Source: Rhypophila decipiens
Lineage: Eukaryota > Ascomycota > Sordariomycetes > Sordariales > Naviculisporaceae
NCBI GenBank assembly: GCA_033297075.1
Contig: MU858057.1
Coordinates: 432,101 to 496,100, forward strand
Length of the DNA stretch: 64,000 nt
Reading direction: 5' to 3'
In this document: piece after piece, positions 1 through 9,943 of the stretch
Position numbering within the stretch: the stretch's first letter is position 1
How the letters are laid out: every line of letters begins with the position of its first letter
Notes under the pieces: generated by a model
What the model was told of the DNA's origin: nothing
What the model saw: the letters and a program-made list of their open reading frames with translations, nothing else
Database searches by the model: none
Position numbers and translations under genes: made by a program

Positions 1-1297
1 GTAATGACCCAGTCATCAAACGCACCGATCACGTGTTTAGATGGGGTGAATGGGGGCTGAGCTGTACGTAATCGAGGATTCCGGCGGCTATGCTCACGAC
101 TGGTGTGCACGCAGGCATCGTTGGCTGGATTTCCATTTTGGCACCGTTTCCTCCCCCCGTTTTCGACTGTCAACTTTCCAGCAGCGACATCCACCGTCAT
201 TTTGCACATCTCTCGAATCCCGAACTCTTGGTCATTATTCTACCCATCACCACTTTGCACCTGTGATACTCGAAACTTATCCGTACGTGATCTGAGCTAA
301 ATCAAGCCATATTATCGCCTCTGTCGCTGTCTATCAAGATTTTAGTCATCATGTGTAACGACGTTACTCAGCCAGAGTTTAGCATCTTGCCAGAGAACAA
401 CCTTGACGGCTCTTATAGCACTTCCTATTCCGGATGGGCCACAAGCTTCGAGCCACTCAGGAGGTGGCGCTCAAGGGTCGACAGGCGCCAAGTCATTCTT
501 TAGTACCATGGCCGGTCTTAGTCATTCACGGCGGTTGCAGAAGCAGGACAGCGAAAGCTGTCGTCCTATGTCCGAGATTAGCTATATTTCCGGTTCTGGC
601 CTGAAGATACCGCTTTCGATGAGCTATCGGGGTGGAAAACAAAAACCCAACAACAATGCAGGTCACGTTTTGAGGGCTTTCAAGGTGGGGGCAGACCGGG
701 GAAAATAGATGGGCCTCCACGCTCCCACACTCACGACCGTGACCTCTGTCGGGTGATTGTTTTCCTATTGCGAGCACAAAAACTCGCCAATTCCATCCTT
801 ATTACCCAGCTCTGGTCTCTGGTCATAGGTAGACTGGAAAGCAAAACGAAGCGTGGATAAGGGGGTCTGAATGGCAGTTGGAACTTGGCCCAGTACCGGT
901 CCCCCATCCAAGCACATTACCCGGAGCTGACTGATATTTGACAAATCCTACAACGACACATCCAACACAAATATCCGCCATCTCCGAAACGGTCCAGATT
1001 GAGAATATTCCCGACGTCAAAGAGCAAAGAGGACGGACACGGCAAAAGGGGCAAAGTCGGCAACATTTTCTCGTCCTGACATCTTGATTACATATCATGG
1101 CGAAATTGCTGGCCCAAACAAGCGTCCTCGATCTGGCACTGTGCCTGGCAGATACATAGATCTAGGTCCCATTCTCGCATAATCGGGGGCAAACCCGAAT
1201 CCGAAATCCGAATCATCTCTGGGCGCTCCATATATTACCTCGACACTCACCCACACACACCACAACCGCTCTGTTGTGGCTGTGTGAATTCACGTCG
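1..1297. other. Gene-free stretch, left edge
   Basis: I see no convincing gene. Short open frames exist on both strands but none has a recognisable domain or a plausible exon series. The stretch lies 3' of the amidohydrolase gene. A gene continuing in from the left of the window cannot be excluded. Confidence 0.5.
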
Positions 1298-2774
1298 TTA
1301 CACAAAAGAGACTGGTGGACTCTTATAAAGTACGCCCGCTTTCCACACATGGGTGACGTTGTCGGGATTGGTGAGAATCTCAATATTTTCCAGAGGACTC
1401 TTCGATATGGCGATCATGTCTGCATCATAGCCTGCCCTGAGCTGACCTGCTCTCCGGGCTTGTCGTCCACTGTGCGGGTTCACCGAGCGTTAGTTCGCGG
1501 GAGGTCCTGGAACGGAAGAGCCAGGACAGGTGCACTGCAGGAAACGAAGAGGACATACAGAGTTTCAGGTGGAATGGCAGTGGCCATCTCGATCGCCTCA
1601 AGAGGAAGCATACCAGCCTCGATAGCATAGAGCAGCTCCTTGGCGTTTTTGCCGTGGGATATGGCATGTTTTCGGTCGCTGCTGAACGTATCCGTCCCCA
1701 GGGCGATCTTGAGACGGCGCTTCACCGCCAGCTTTAAGCTATCTCTCGACAGTTGCAGCAGCCGCTCCACCTTCACTCTGACCTTAGGAGGTAAGTCTTC
1801 GGCACCTGCAGCTAAGCCCTCGACAATATGTCTGGTGGGGACCAAGATGGCATCTTTTTCTTTCATCTTGGAAATCACCTCCTCGTCGACATACATGCCG
1901 TGCTCGATAGTCTTGACACCAGCGTCCAGCGCCGCCATAATGCCGTTCTTCCCAATGGCATGGGAAGCCACCACGCGACTACTGCGCGCGGCCTCCTCCA
2001 CGATGGCCCGCAACTCGGCGGGACTGAACTGGGAATCCTCGGGCTGGTCGTTCAGAGACAAGACCCCGCCGGTGGAACAGATCTTGATCACTTTTGCGCC
2101 GCGTCGGACCATCTGGCGGACGGCGCTCGTGCAGCCGTCGACACCATCACATACCTGGGTCGGCACCCCGAGGGAGCAGCCATGCTTGACAGTGGACAGT
2201 GGCAACTCGTGGATGTCGCTGTGGCCCCCCGTGATGCCGAGGATGCCCATTGATGAGTAAACATTAGGTCCGACGATTGCCCCTTTCTCCACGGCCGGGA
2301 ATACGTCGCCTGCATACCCGCCTAGTTCACGGACTGAGGTGAATCCTGCCATCAGGGTGGCGCGCAGGTCATCGACCGTCACTGCCCCGATGAGCGCAGC
2401 TGTCCCGGGGAGGAAGGACGGGACAAAATTTGTCACGGGGGCGACGATGTCTGCGCCCATGAAGTGAGTGTGTACATCCCACATTCCTCTGTTTTTGTCA
2501 ATGATATTGTTTACCAGTCAAGTCTGGATGTTCACGTAACCAGGGGCCCAACATACGGCATCAGCACAGGGATCCGACTGAATCCAAAGGTCTGATATTG
2601 GGCAGGAATCTCGCTTTCGGGTCCGACCCACTCGATGATGTCGTCCTTGACAATCAAGGCGGCTTTGGAGATTGGCTGACCACGGCCTGGGATCAGAACA
2701 CCGGCGAGAATACCGAAGCCGGAGCTGTCGTTGGCGACGGTCGAGGTCTCTGGATCGCGAATAGGAACATGCAT
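1298..2774 (-). CDS. Metal-dependent amidohydrolase (imidazolonepropionase / prolidase-like)
   Basis: Three exons on the minus strand: 2774-2557, 2488-1559 and 1469-1298, giving 439 residues. The joins produce the family-typical 'LMPGMWDVHTHFMGAD' and 'PPETLGRQARRAGQL'. Metal-site residues of the amidohydrolase superfamily are all visible: H79 and H81 (HTH), the lysine of KICSTGG (about K208), H249 (SHA), H269 (EHG) and D339 (GTDTF). The N-terminal 70 residues and the C-terminal 'AGYDADMIAI' strand form the composite beta-sandwich usual in this family. Close bacterial relatives hydrolyse Xaa-Pro or N-acyl substrates or ring amides; the substrate here is not predictable. No signal peptide is seen, so it is probably cytosolic. 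The start is the only ATG in frame with the beta-sandwich. It stands alone, with no cluster partners. Confidence 0.9.
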
Positions 2775-3846
2775 TTTGTTGCTTGCGGGAATTGCGAGAA
2801 CGGGATGTGATATCTAGAGCCACTCTCTACTCGTATCAGGTGAAGACGGGCTGCGAATGCTTTTTGACACTCGACTTGACGGAATGTCCTGTGTAATTCA
2901 GGAAAAGCAGCTCCCCAGTCTGTCCTCGGCGGGATCTAATGCAGACAATGGATAGTATGGTAGTATTTTTCCCAGAAACTGCAGCCCTCTGATTCGGCAT
3001 AATGGCCAATATCGGCCTCGTTTTGAGGAGCGAGCTTCCTAACGCGGCATGGCACTCCAGGTACAGATATTATTCAAAAGCAACTTTGTCAGTGTATGTT
3101 AGCCGTCAAAGGTCCACTGAGTTTTACGTTGCCTGGCTCGGTAGTCATCCGTGATGAATACTACTGGGTATACTGACCGTACATAAAACGATTCCCAACT
3201 AATTAGACCAGCAAGACGACCAGAGTTTGAGGAGCCTGGTTTGCCATAAGATGTTCTATTTCCCCACATCCCCGCACGTTTTATCACAAGAGCCCGTGAT
3301 ATAGCTGTTATAAGGGATAACACCTGTAGTGTATCTGTACAATGCTGCTGTACTGCGTTTGTACACTCGTTATACGGACACTTGCCTTATATTTGAATCA
3401 TCCACTCATTTTCATAGCCTCCGACCGATAACTGTTACCACAATACGTGCACTTCGGACGTATTCGGCCAGCGCGTCATCTTACATTCGAAATCAAGTCC
3501 AATCATTTTGTGCCCATCTAGCGAGAGGTCGTCACTGAGAAACACAAGGTTGAAATTACATGAACATGGAAAACGGAGTAATATGATACGGAAAAAAAGT
3601 CGGATCAGTACGATTCGGGAACAGCTGGAGGTGATGGAATTGAGGCCACCATAATGGGTTGACTGTTGACGGGTGTGACTGCCGTCCAATGATGTTTTAA
3701 CCTGGAGGCGGATTAGGCAGGTCCAATTCATGCAAACCAGACAACCCTTTCAGGGCAGGCCTGGCACATGCAGCTGGCTTGCACTGAAACTCTGTCCTTG
3801 GGCCAGACCATGAACCACAACATCATTTATTCTCCCTCATGCAATC
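2775..3846. other. Intergenic, divergent amidohydrolase / PCD-like promoters
   Basis: About 1.07 kb between two divergently transcribed genes. I see no gene, no RNA and no long repeat in it. Confidence 0.5.
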
Positions 3847-6247
3847 ATGAAGCCTTCTCACACTCTCGCAACAAAACTCGGCAGCTTCGGACTCGGCACG
3901 CCCAAGGCCTCATTTCGGCCAATATCACAAAGAACTCGTAACCGCAACATCACATCCTCCCATCAATTCGTCAGCCACACCTTTGGTCTAGGAACTCCAA
4001 CTCGAGCCAGCACCAAGCTCGGATCCAGCCATCAACACCCGCCAAGGTTGACTGCCCACCATATTTCCACCATGTCGCCGGCAAACTTCTCATCCGGCTC
4101 CGAAGGGCCAGAGACGGAGGCAGCACTCGCCAAACTGCTTTCAGTGGGGGGCGGCCGCTGGACACTCACTGCCGACGGTCGAGCTATCGAGAGAGAATTC
4201 AAGTTCAAGACGTTTACCAAGACATGGGTATGTTACCAACACCAACAACTCTTGCTCGCCTCTGTCGTATAGCACACGTCTCGTTCCGTATTTCGCCCCG
4301 TTTTCTCGTCGTATATCTTGCATTAGCAAACTCGCGCACCTGTCTGTTCCCCGGGTCTTGGCCTACCAAGTGGAGGTAAGAGACGATACTATAGCACGAA
4401 CGCCACCCTCCTTCTCATTGTTCCGCTGCGAGCTTTCTCGCATCACCGTATTCCCTTCTCGGGCATGGCCCACATTGGACACACTTCTTCGCTGCGAGAA
4501 TGAACGACAAGCCGCTTGGAGGAATCATGTCATGTCTGACTGACGTGGTCTGCCATCCATCCATGCCACTCCTCCTATCGGCAGTCTGGCAGACGGCAGC
4601 CTGCCATTCCAATGTTGGTTAGAGCGCCATGGACGGACGGGCTTGAGGTCTGGGTTGCAGTCTGAGTCAGATTGCAAGTGATCCTGCCTGCCTCTCTGCC
4701 TGCAGCTAACTCCTGCCCGCGGCCTTTACGCAGTAAGGTCTGCGAGAAAGAGGATACTATTATATGAAGTTTGGTCTGCTTTGCAGAGTCATGGTCAGTG
4801 CAGAGTTGCATGTTTCCATCTATTGCTGCTGCGGGAGATCAACCCGTTCCCCGTTTGTTTGTGTTGGGAACTATTAGCCCCGATGAGATGCCGGTCCTGG
4901 CGGCGGGGAAGCTTGCCCGGCTGACGGACGGACAGTCCTTTTTCATGACAATTCTACATGAGGAGATGGGTTTGCTTTCTGGACTGCCAGCTGTTCTTAC
5001 GCACATCGGGAGTTAATCAACGTGCAGCGTGCTCGGGAGTCTGAAACATACGGTTTTGGGTCCTCCTTATTTTCGCCGAGCAAAGTTCGTGGGCCATGAC
5101 TCGGAACGGTCATGACCACGCCTGACAATCCTATCCTGTTGTTCTTGCTCGGACAATGATGTATGATCGTGTAATATCTTTTATTTGTCTTGGTGGATTT
5201 CTTATCACAAGAGAGTGCTTACTGTACACCCTCGGTTTGGTAATCGATTATCCGCCGCTTTCACATCATGTACACGCACATGGCATATCAACACATTTTT
5301 TATTGGATGAGAATAGCGTGCTAACACGGTGGGATGTAGGACTTTATGACGGCCGTATCACTGCAGTGCAAAATCAAGAATCACCACGCTGAGTGGTCTA
5401 ATGTAAGCAACACCAAATTTGAGAAAAGGGGCAGAAGAAGTTGCGCTTTTCTCACGAGATTCCTTGCCGTTCTATCATCCATACATTCTTCTTTGCCCTC
5501 AAGAACTTCTCGTATAATCAATCTACATGCAGAATATCTTTTGGGTGAGAATCATGGCAATTACTTCCAGGACGGTATAGAAAGAAATGGGCCTGCAGTT
5601 GTTGTATATCTGATTTCGGCTTGTCATCTATCGACTTCTTCATCACCTTTTTTTTACCCATCTTCATACCCCTCTCACACTTTTTCTACTAGATAACCTG
5701 CTCACCTTTACCCAACTCTTCCTTTGCTTCCCCATACCCAGCAACTATCCAAGATACCAGAAGCCAACAATATGTTAGCTACCAAGTTTACGCCTGACCT
5801 GATAAACAGCGCTAACCAAACATGAGATTAAAAAACATCCAGGTCTACAACACAACCTTCATCCGCTGGACGACGCACAACCCACAAGGCCTATCAACAA
5901 AAGATCTCGAGCTCGCAAGCATATGTGATTCTCTAGCTCAAGACTTTGGCGAGATCATTGATACTAGTTCCCCCCCGCCGGCACCCTCGGCTACAACCAC
6001 AAACGCTGCTGATCAAGCGCTTCCTCCTTCCCGAGAAAAGCTAGCAGGACTCTCAAGTCTGGCCAACGAGGCGGTAACTGCCGCGGGCGGAGACTGTGGA
6101 TGTGGACCGGCACCAAAAAAGCCGGCTGGGCTGGTGGAAGACCGTATCTCGAAGCTGGCCAACGAGGCGGTTACTGCCGCGGGGTGGGATTGTGAATGTG
6201 AACCTGCCGGCACAACGGAAACCAAAGAAGCGTTCAGGTACCTCTAG
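3847..6247 (+). CDS. Pterin-4a-carbinolamine dehydratase-like protein with Cys-pair C-terminal repeats
   Basis: Three exons, 3847-4227, 5340-5402 and 5843-6247, give 282 residues. The core (about 103-175) matches the PCD/DCoH fold: GGRW at the start, then TKTWDFMTAV, HH-E-W at 142-146 and TTH at 158-160. These supply the three catalytic histidines (H142, H143, H160). The usual HHPEW reads HHAEW here. PCD dehydrates 4a-hydroxy-tetrahydrobiopterin after aromatic amino-acid hydroxylation. The first 75 residues are Ser/Thr/Arg-rich with few acids and could be a mitochondrial presequence; an in-frame ATG at 4072 would bypass it. The C-terminal 85 residues hold two copies of a 32-residue unit ending in DCGCGP and DCECEP. 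Introns are 1112 and 440 bp, far longer than elsewhere in the window. Splice joins are inferred from the conserved core, which they rebuild exactly. Confidence 0.85.
6045..6220 (+). repeat. 96-bp tandem duplication in the PCD-like gene
   Basis: The string coding 'LANEAVTAAG' occurs at 6059 and again at 6155, an offset of 96 bp (32 codons). The two DNA copies are nearly identical through the first 30 bases and then diverge, keeping the Cys-x-Cys codons in both. It is an in-frame, fairly recent duplication. Confidence 0.85.
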
Positions 6248-7199
6248 ATAGACAGCCCTATCTCCCTATCTAACCTAGCGTCCGTTTTCCCTACCTATCT
6301 ACGGCCGCAAGTGAGCAGGACTGTGAACCACTCGAACCATCTCTCTCAGCCACGACAAATTGCCACCCGATGAATGGAACTGACGAAAATGAATCCCGGA
6401 GCAAGTCTGAGGTACATGCCTACCGTACGTATGAGCCGAAGGCACGCTGCTGTGTCCAAGTATGTATGATAGTTGAAAAGACGTATGTATGATAATTGTT
6501 ATTTATCTAATAATATTCTAGCCTAATATCCCCGTTCAAAACAGGCGCAACAAGACCGAAATTCTAACGATTTGCGCTAAAAATGCCAAAATAAATCCCA
6601 TGCCCCGTCTATTATTACTATTAAATATATATACCCCAACGGGTGTAATGGCTTGTGCCTGACAGTATGTGAGTGCAGATCAACCACACACAGCAATACT
6701 GACTGGGTATGTGTATGTACAGAGTTGTTGAGGAGGAGGGAATATGAAAAAAAAACCCAACAACTCGCAAGAAAAAGAATGCCGAAAAAGGCGATGGAAA
6801 CTAATCCCAAACAACCTTCCAAAAAGGCCAGAGAAGGTGATCTGCGTTTGTCTTGAATCATGACCCAACCAACCGGCTAACCACTCAGCTCTTGTATTCC
6901 CACCTTCCGTCATTGTTCATCCCGCTGGTGCTTGACTCGTCGCCGTCTTTCCAATCATTAAATCTCCCGATGGGATGGGTTTATGCACTCTATGAGCACC
7001 ACCATTGTCCGCCGTCATTATCCCATATCAACGCCACCTTTTGCCCATCATTTGGCACCTTTCTCGGTTCTGCCATTGCTGACATCGTGCATGCCACAGA
7101 CCTGTGGTTCGGATGTTGCTTGTCGAAGCACCTCGGGCCATGTCCGTGAGTTCTTTTTTTTTTTTTTTTTTTTGGTGAGAAACCACCAAAAGCCTTTAT
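6248..7199. other. Convergent intergenic, PCD-like / ERG25 3' ends
   Basis: AT-rich, with a short direct repeat (GTATGTATGATA at 6460 and 6483) and a T20 homopolymer at 7154-7173. No gene is seen. Confidence 0.5.
7154..7173. repeat. T20 homopolymer in the ERG25 3' region
   Basis: Twenty consecutive T on the plus strand, so an A tract 27 to 46 bases downstream of the ERG25 stop on its own strand. The gene keeps its introns, so this is not a retroposition tail. Confidence 0.9.
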
Positions 7200-8231
7200 T
7201 TACTGAGCCTTCTTGGCCCGAATCTCAGCCAACTTCCTCTCGCGGCGCTTCTTGCTGGCCTCGACACCAGCCTCGGTGTCGAGAACGTAGTCCCACCATC
7301 TGAAGCTAGAAGCATAGTTGCCAATGAACTTCTCGTGGTGGAGATCGTGGTGGTCGGCACCAGCCCAGAAGGGCAGGAACTTGCGCAAGCTCCAGGGGAA
7401 GTCGTAGCCGCTGTGGGCGTCGATGGCCTGGAAGAGGCGGAGGACGATCCAGACGTACATGGTCAGGAGGTGAAGATCGTTAGTCAGCGCGACCCAGACG
7501 ACAGGGCAGCCGACAACACCGAACCCGAGAAGCATCACCTCGATCGGGGAGGCGTACTCGGCCGCGAGCCCAAAGGGGGCGCTGTAAGTGTGGTGCATCT
7601 TGTGGATGGCCCGGTAGAGGGGGCCATAGTGCAGCGCGCGGTGGAACCAGTAGTGCCAGGCATCTTCCATGACGAAGAGGATGCTGATCTGCATGGCCAT
7701 TTTCCAGAGGGGAGGGAACGGGACGCCATACTCGAGACCCAGGTAGACGGCGACGGGGTGGAAAAGCCAGATCTGGGGGAGCTCGACGGTGCAGTGCTGG
7801 AGGAGGACGAGAGCGGCGCATTCCCATTGTTCCCTGGCCGTAGGGATTTTTTGCTGTTTTCAAGAGCGTCAGTAAACAGTTTTGTTCATTCCTGAGCGGG
7901 ATCAGGAGGGCGTCGTCCACCGACATTTTGAATCTTCCATTTCCTGAAGAAGGGGATAGCGTCGCAGATAACCCATGGCAGCGACCGTCCAAAGTAGACC
8001 GCCTCGTGCATGATGAAGCTCATGAGCCCGGTCGCGAGAGTGTCATTCTGCATCCATAGGTACCAGGACTATGTGACATGACAAAAGTTAGAAACAATTC
8101 AAAGCGCGACAGTGGATCTGGCGGGTTGTGCATACGGTCCAAAGCTTCTCGAAGAAGTTCAGATGAACATTGTATTTGGAAACCTCTTCGAACACGGTCG
8201 TGTATGTGGCCGTCGAGTTCAGACCCTGCAT
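7200..8231 (-). CDS. ERG25: C-4 methylsterol oxidase (sterol desaturase family)
   Basis: Exons 8231-8136, 8068-7925 and 7853-7200 give 297 residues, the usual size. Erg25 is the non-haem di-iron oxidase that oxidises the C4 methyl groups of 4,4-dimethylsterols in ergosterol synthesis, in the ER membrane. All three histidine boxes are present: HRALH (151-155), HKMHH (164-168) and HHDLHH (248-253). Hydrophobic segments precede and separate them. The protein ends KKAQ, a dilysine KKxx ER-retrieval signal. The joins rebuild the conserved '[14 protein letters not shown]' and 'KIQNQKIPT'. The start is the first ATG of the frame; an ATG just upstream is followed directly by a stop. NCA2 lies divergently 1.7 kb away. 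Confidence 0.95.
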
Positions 8232-9943
8232 GGTCGAGTTACTACATGGCGTTTCAAGTTAGCTGAGTCAGTCGCGAAACATTGACAGCGAAGAGAGGAA
8301 GGATGTTCGTTGAGCATACAGGAACGCGCTCGCCATAGTGGGCGATGTGGAAAGTATTCCCAAGGTTCGGCGGTCTGACGCGAGGTCCCGGATGCTAATC
8401 GCTGAAGAGAAGAGCACAGCGACCGAGAAGAAATAAGTGATGAACGAATGCTCGACTGGCCAGATGTTGTTCACCACCAAGGAAGAGAAAGAAGGTCGAA
8501 GCGATCAAGGGCCGACCAGTTCGTGCATAGGAGAGGGATGGCCAGGAGGGACTGAAATAATAAAAAGGGGTCGTGATGGGGTTTTTCAACCGTCAAGGTC
8601 TCTAGACTCTTTTGGCTACTTGCCCCTGGTTGAGCGAGATGTCAATCGAGCCAATGGGTGAAAGTCAGGCCAGAATCGACCCACACCCCGAGAGCAGCTT
8701 CCGCCTTCCGGACCACTCAGGGTGGACTCTGCGAGATGGGAAGTGGGGTTACACTTGCGGATTGTCGGAGTGCGGAATGAGCCTTGGCAGTCGAACGGGC
8801 GATTGGGACCAGGTGATCTGCAGATGTCGGATACATGCATGTTTCGCGTTGAATACGAATACGAATACTGCCAAGTGTGGAAGCCATAATTACATATCTT
8901 TCGGAGGTACGAGGAGCGCATGGGGATAATGTAGAACTAATGGGTACTCCGTACGGATAAGGGAATACAGTGTATTGTACATATCGGGGTCACGCGAGGA
9001 CGACGGGAATTGATAATGAGCCAGCCCCTTGCAGATTTTTGTCAATTGTTGAGTGGTTGAGAGAGAGCTTTGATGATCTCATCCTGCTTGCTGTTGTTCG
9101 GAGATGCCATGGCCCAGCGCCCCCAAGTGGCAGGTTTGAGGCTCTTTCCCTTCTTTCCCACCTTTCCTGAATCCTCATACAGCGTAATTGTCGAAGCAGC
9201 CGTATCCATAAAATTTACAAGGTGACATCTTTCCATTTCGGTAATTGATTGCTGCAACTTTGACCTTGAAGTCGATAAAAAGGCCAAGATCGAACCGTTT
9301 TAGCACGGGCAGCTCTTACCGTATGGACCAGTCGTTTTAGTTGGATGCCTTCCAAGTTTTCCATCTTCCATATCGCCAGTTTTCATACAAAGCCTCGTCA
9401 TATGAAATTCCACCCCGAATCGTTGTGGCATGATTTTATCAACATCTCCGGCCACCAGAAACCCACCATAGGTAGCTTACGGTGCCAGAGTTAGCAGAAC
9501 TCACCACTCTCCCACCTCGGCACGGGATCCCAGTCGATCGTCGGTGAACAACCAACCACAACAGTGAAGTTCTTGCTGCCGGCTGCCATCAGCCTCCACT
9601 CAAGCTCAAAGAGCTTGCCTCTCCAACGTCTCCACAACAGCAACAAAACCAGAAGCAACAGCACCCAAATCCGATAAACCCGCCCGGAATTCTCTCGATC
9701 CGGGGCTGTTTGGATGGCCTGATTTTTCCTTGCTCGTTTTCCTTCTTGTTCCGCCGAACTCGCCACTCTCAGAATTACGCGTCATTTTGGGCGAAGCAGG
9801 ACCCGCGTGGTCACGACCACCACTTGCCGCAGCCAACAAGGGCCGAGAAGCAAAGGAAGCAGTTCACGGTTTTGTCCCGGCACGCGCGGAACGCGCCTAA
9901 CCCCGTTTAGGGCGTTGCAATCGGCTCATCCTCAGTTGACAAG
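8232..9943. other. Divergent ERG25 / NCA2 intergenic region
   Basis: 1.7 kb with no supported gene. I looked for the sterol-response strings ATCACCCCAC and TCGTATA and found neither. Short frames on both strands look random. Confidence 0.5.

Noticed and set aside
403..708. Plus-strand frame of 101 residues at the left edge
   Set aside because: No domain, no exon partners and random-looking composition.
1640..2260. Plus-strand frame of about 206 residues over the amidohydrolase
   Set aside because: It is the antisense shadow of an amidohydrolase with complete metal-site motifs.
4771..5016. Open frame inside PCD-like intron 1 containing FFMTILHEEM
   Set aside because: It briefly resembles the FMT of the dehydratase, but the true FMTAV exon with HH-E-W is at 5340-5402, and this frame lacks the histidines.
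7154..7173. A20 tract after ERG25 as a retroposed-copy tail
   Set aside because: ERG25 here keeps two introns; retroposed copies lack introns, and no target-site duplication is seen.
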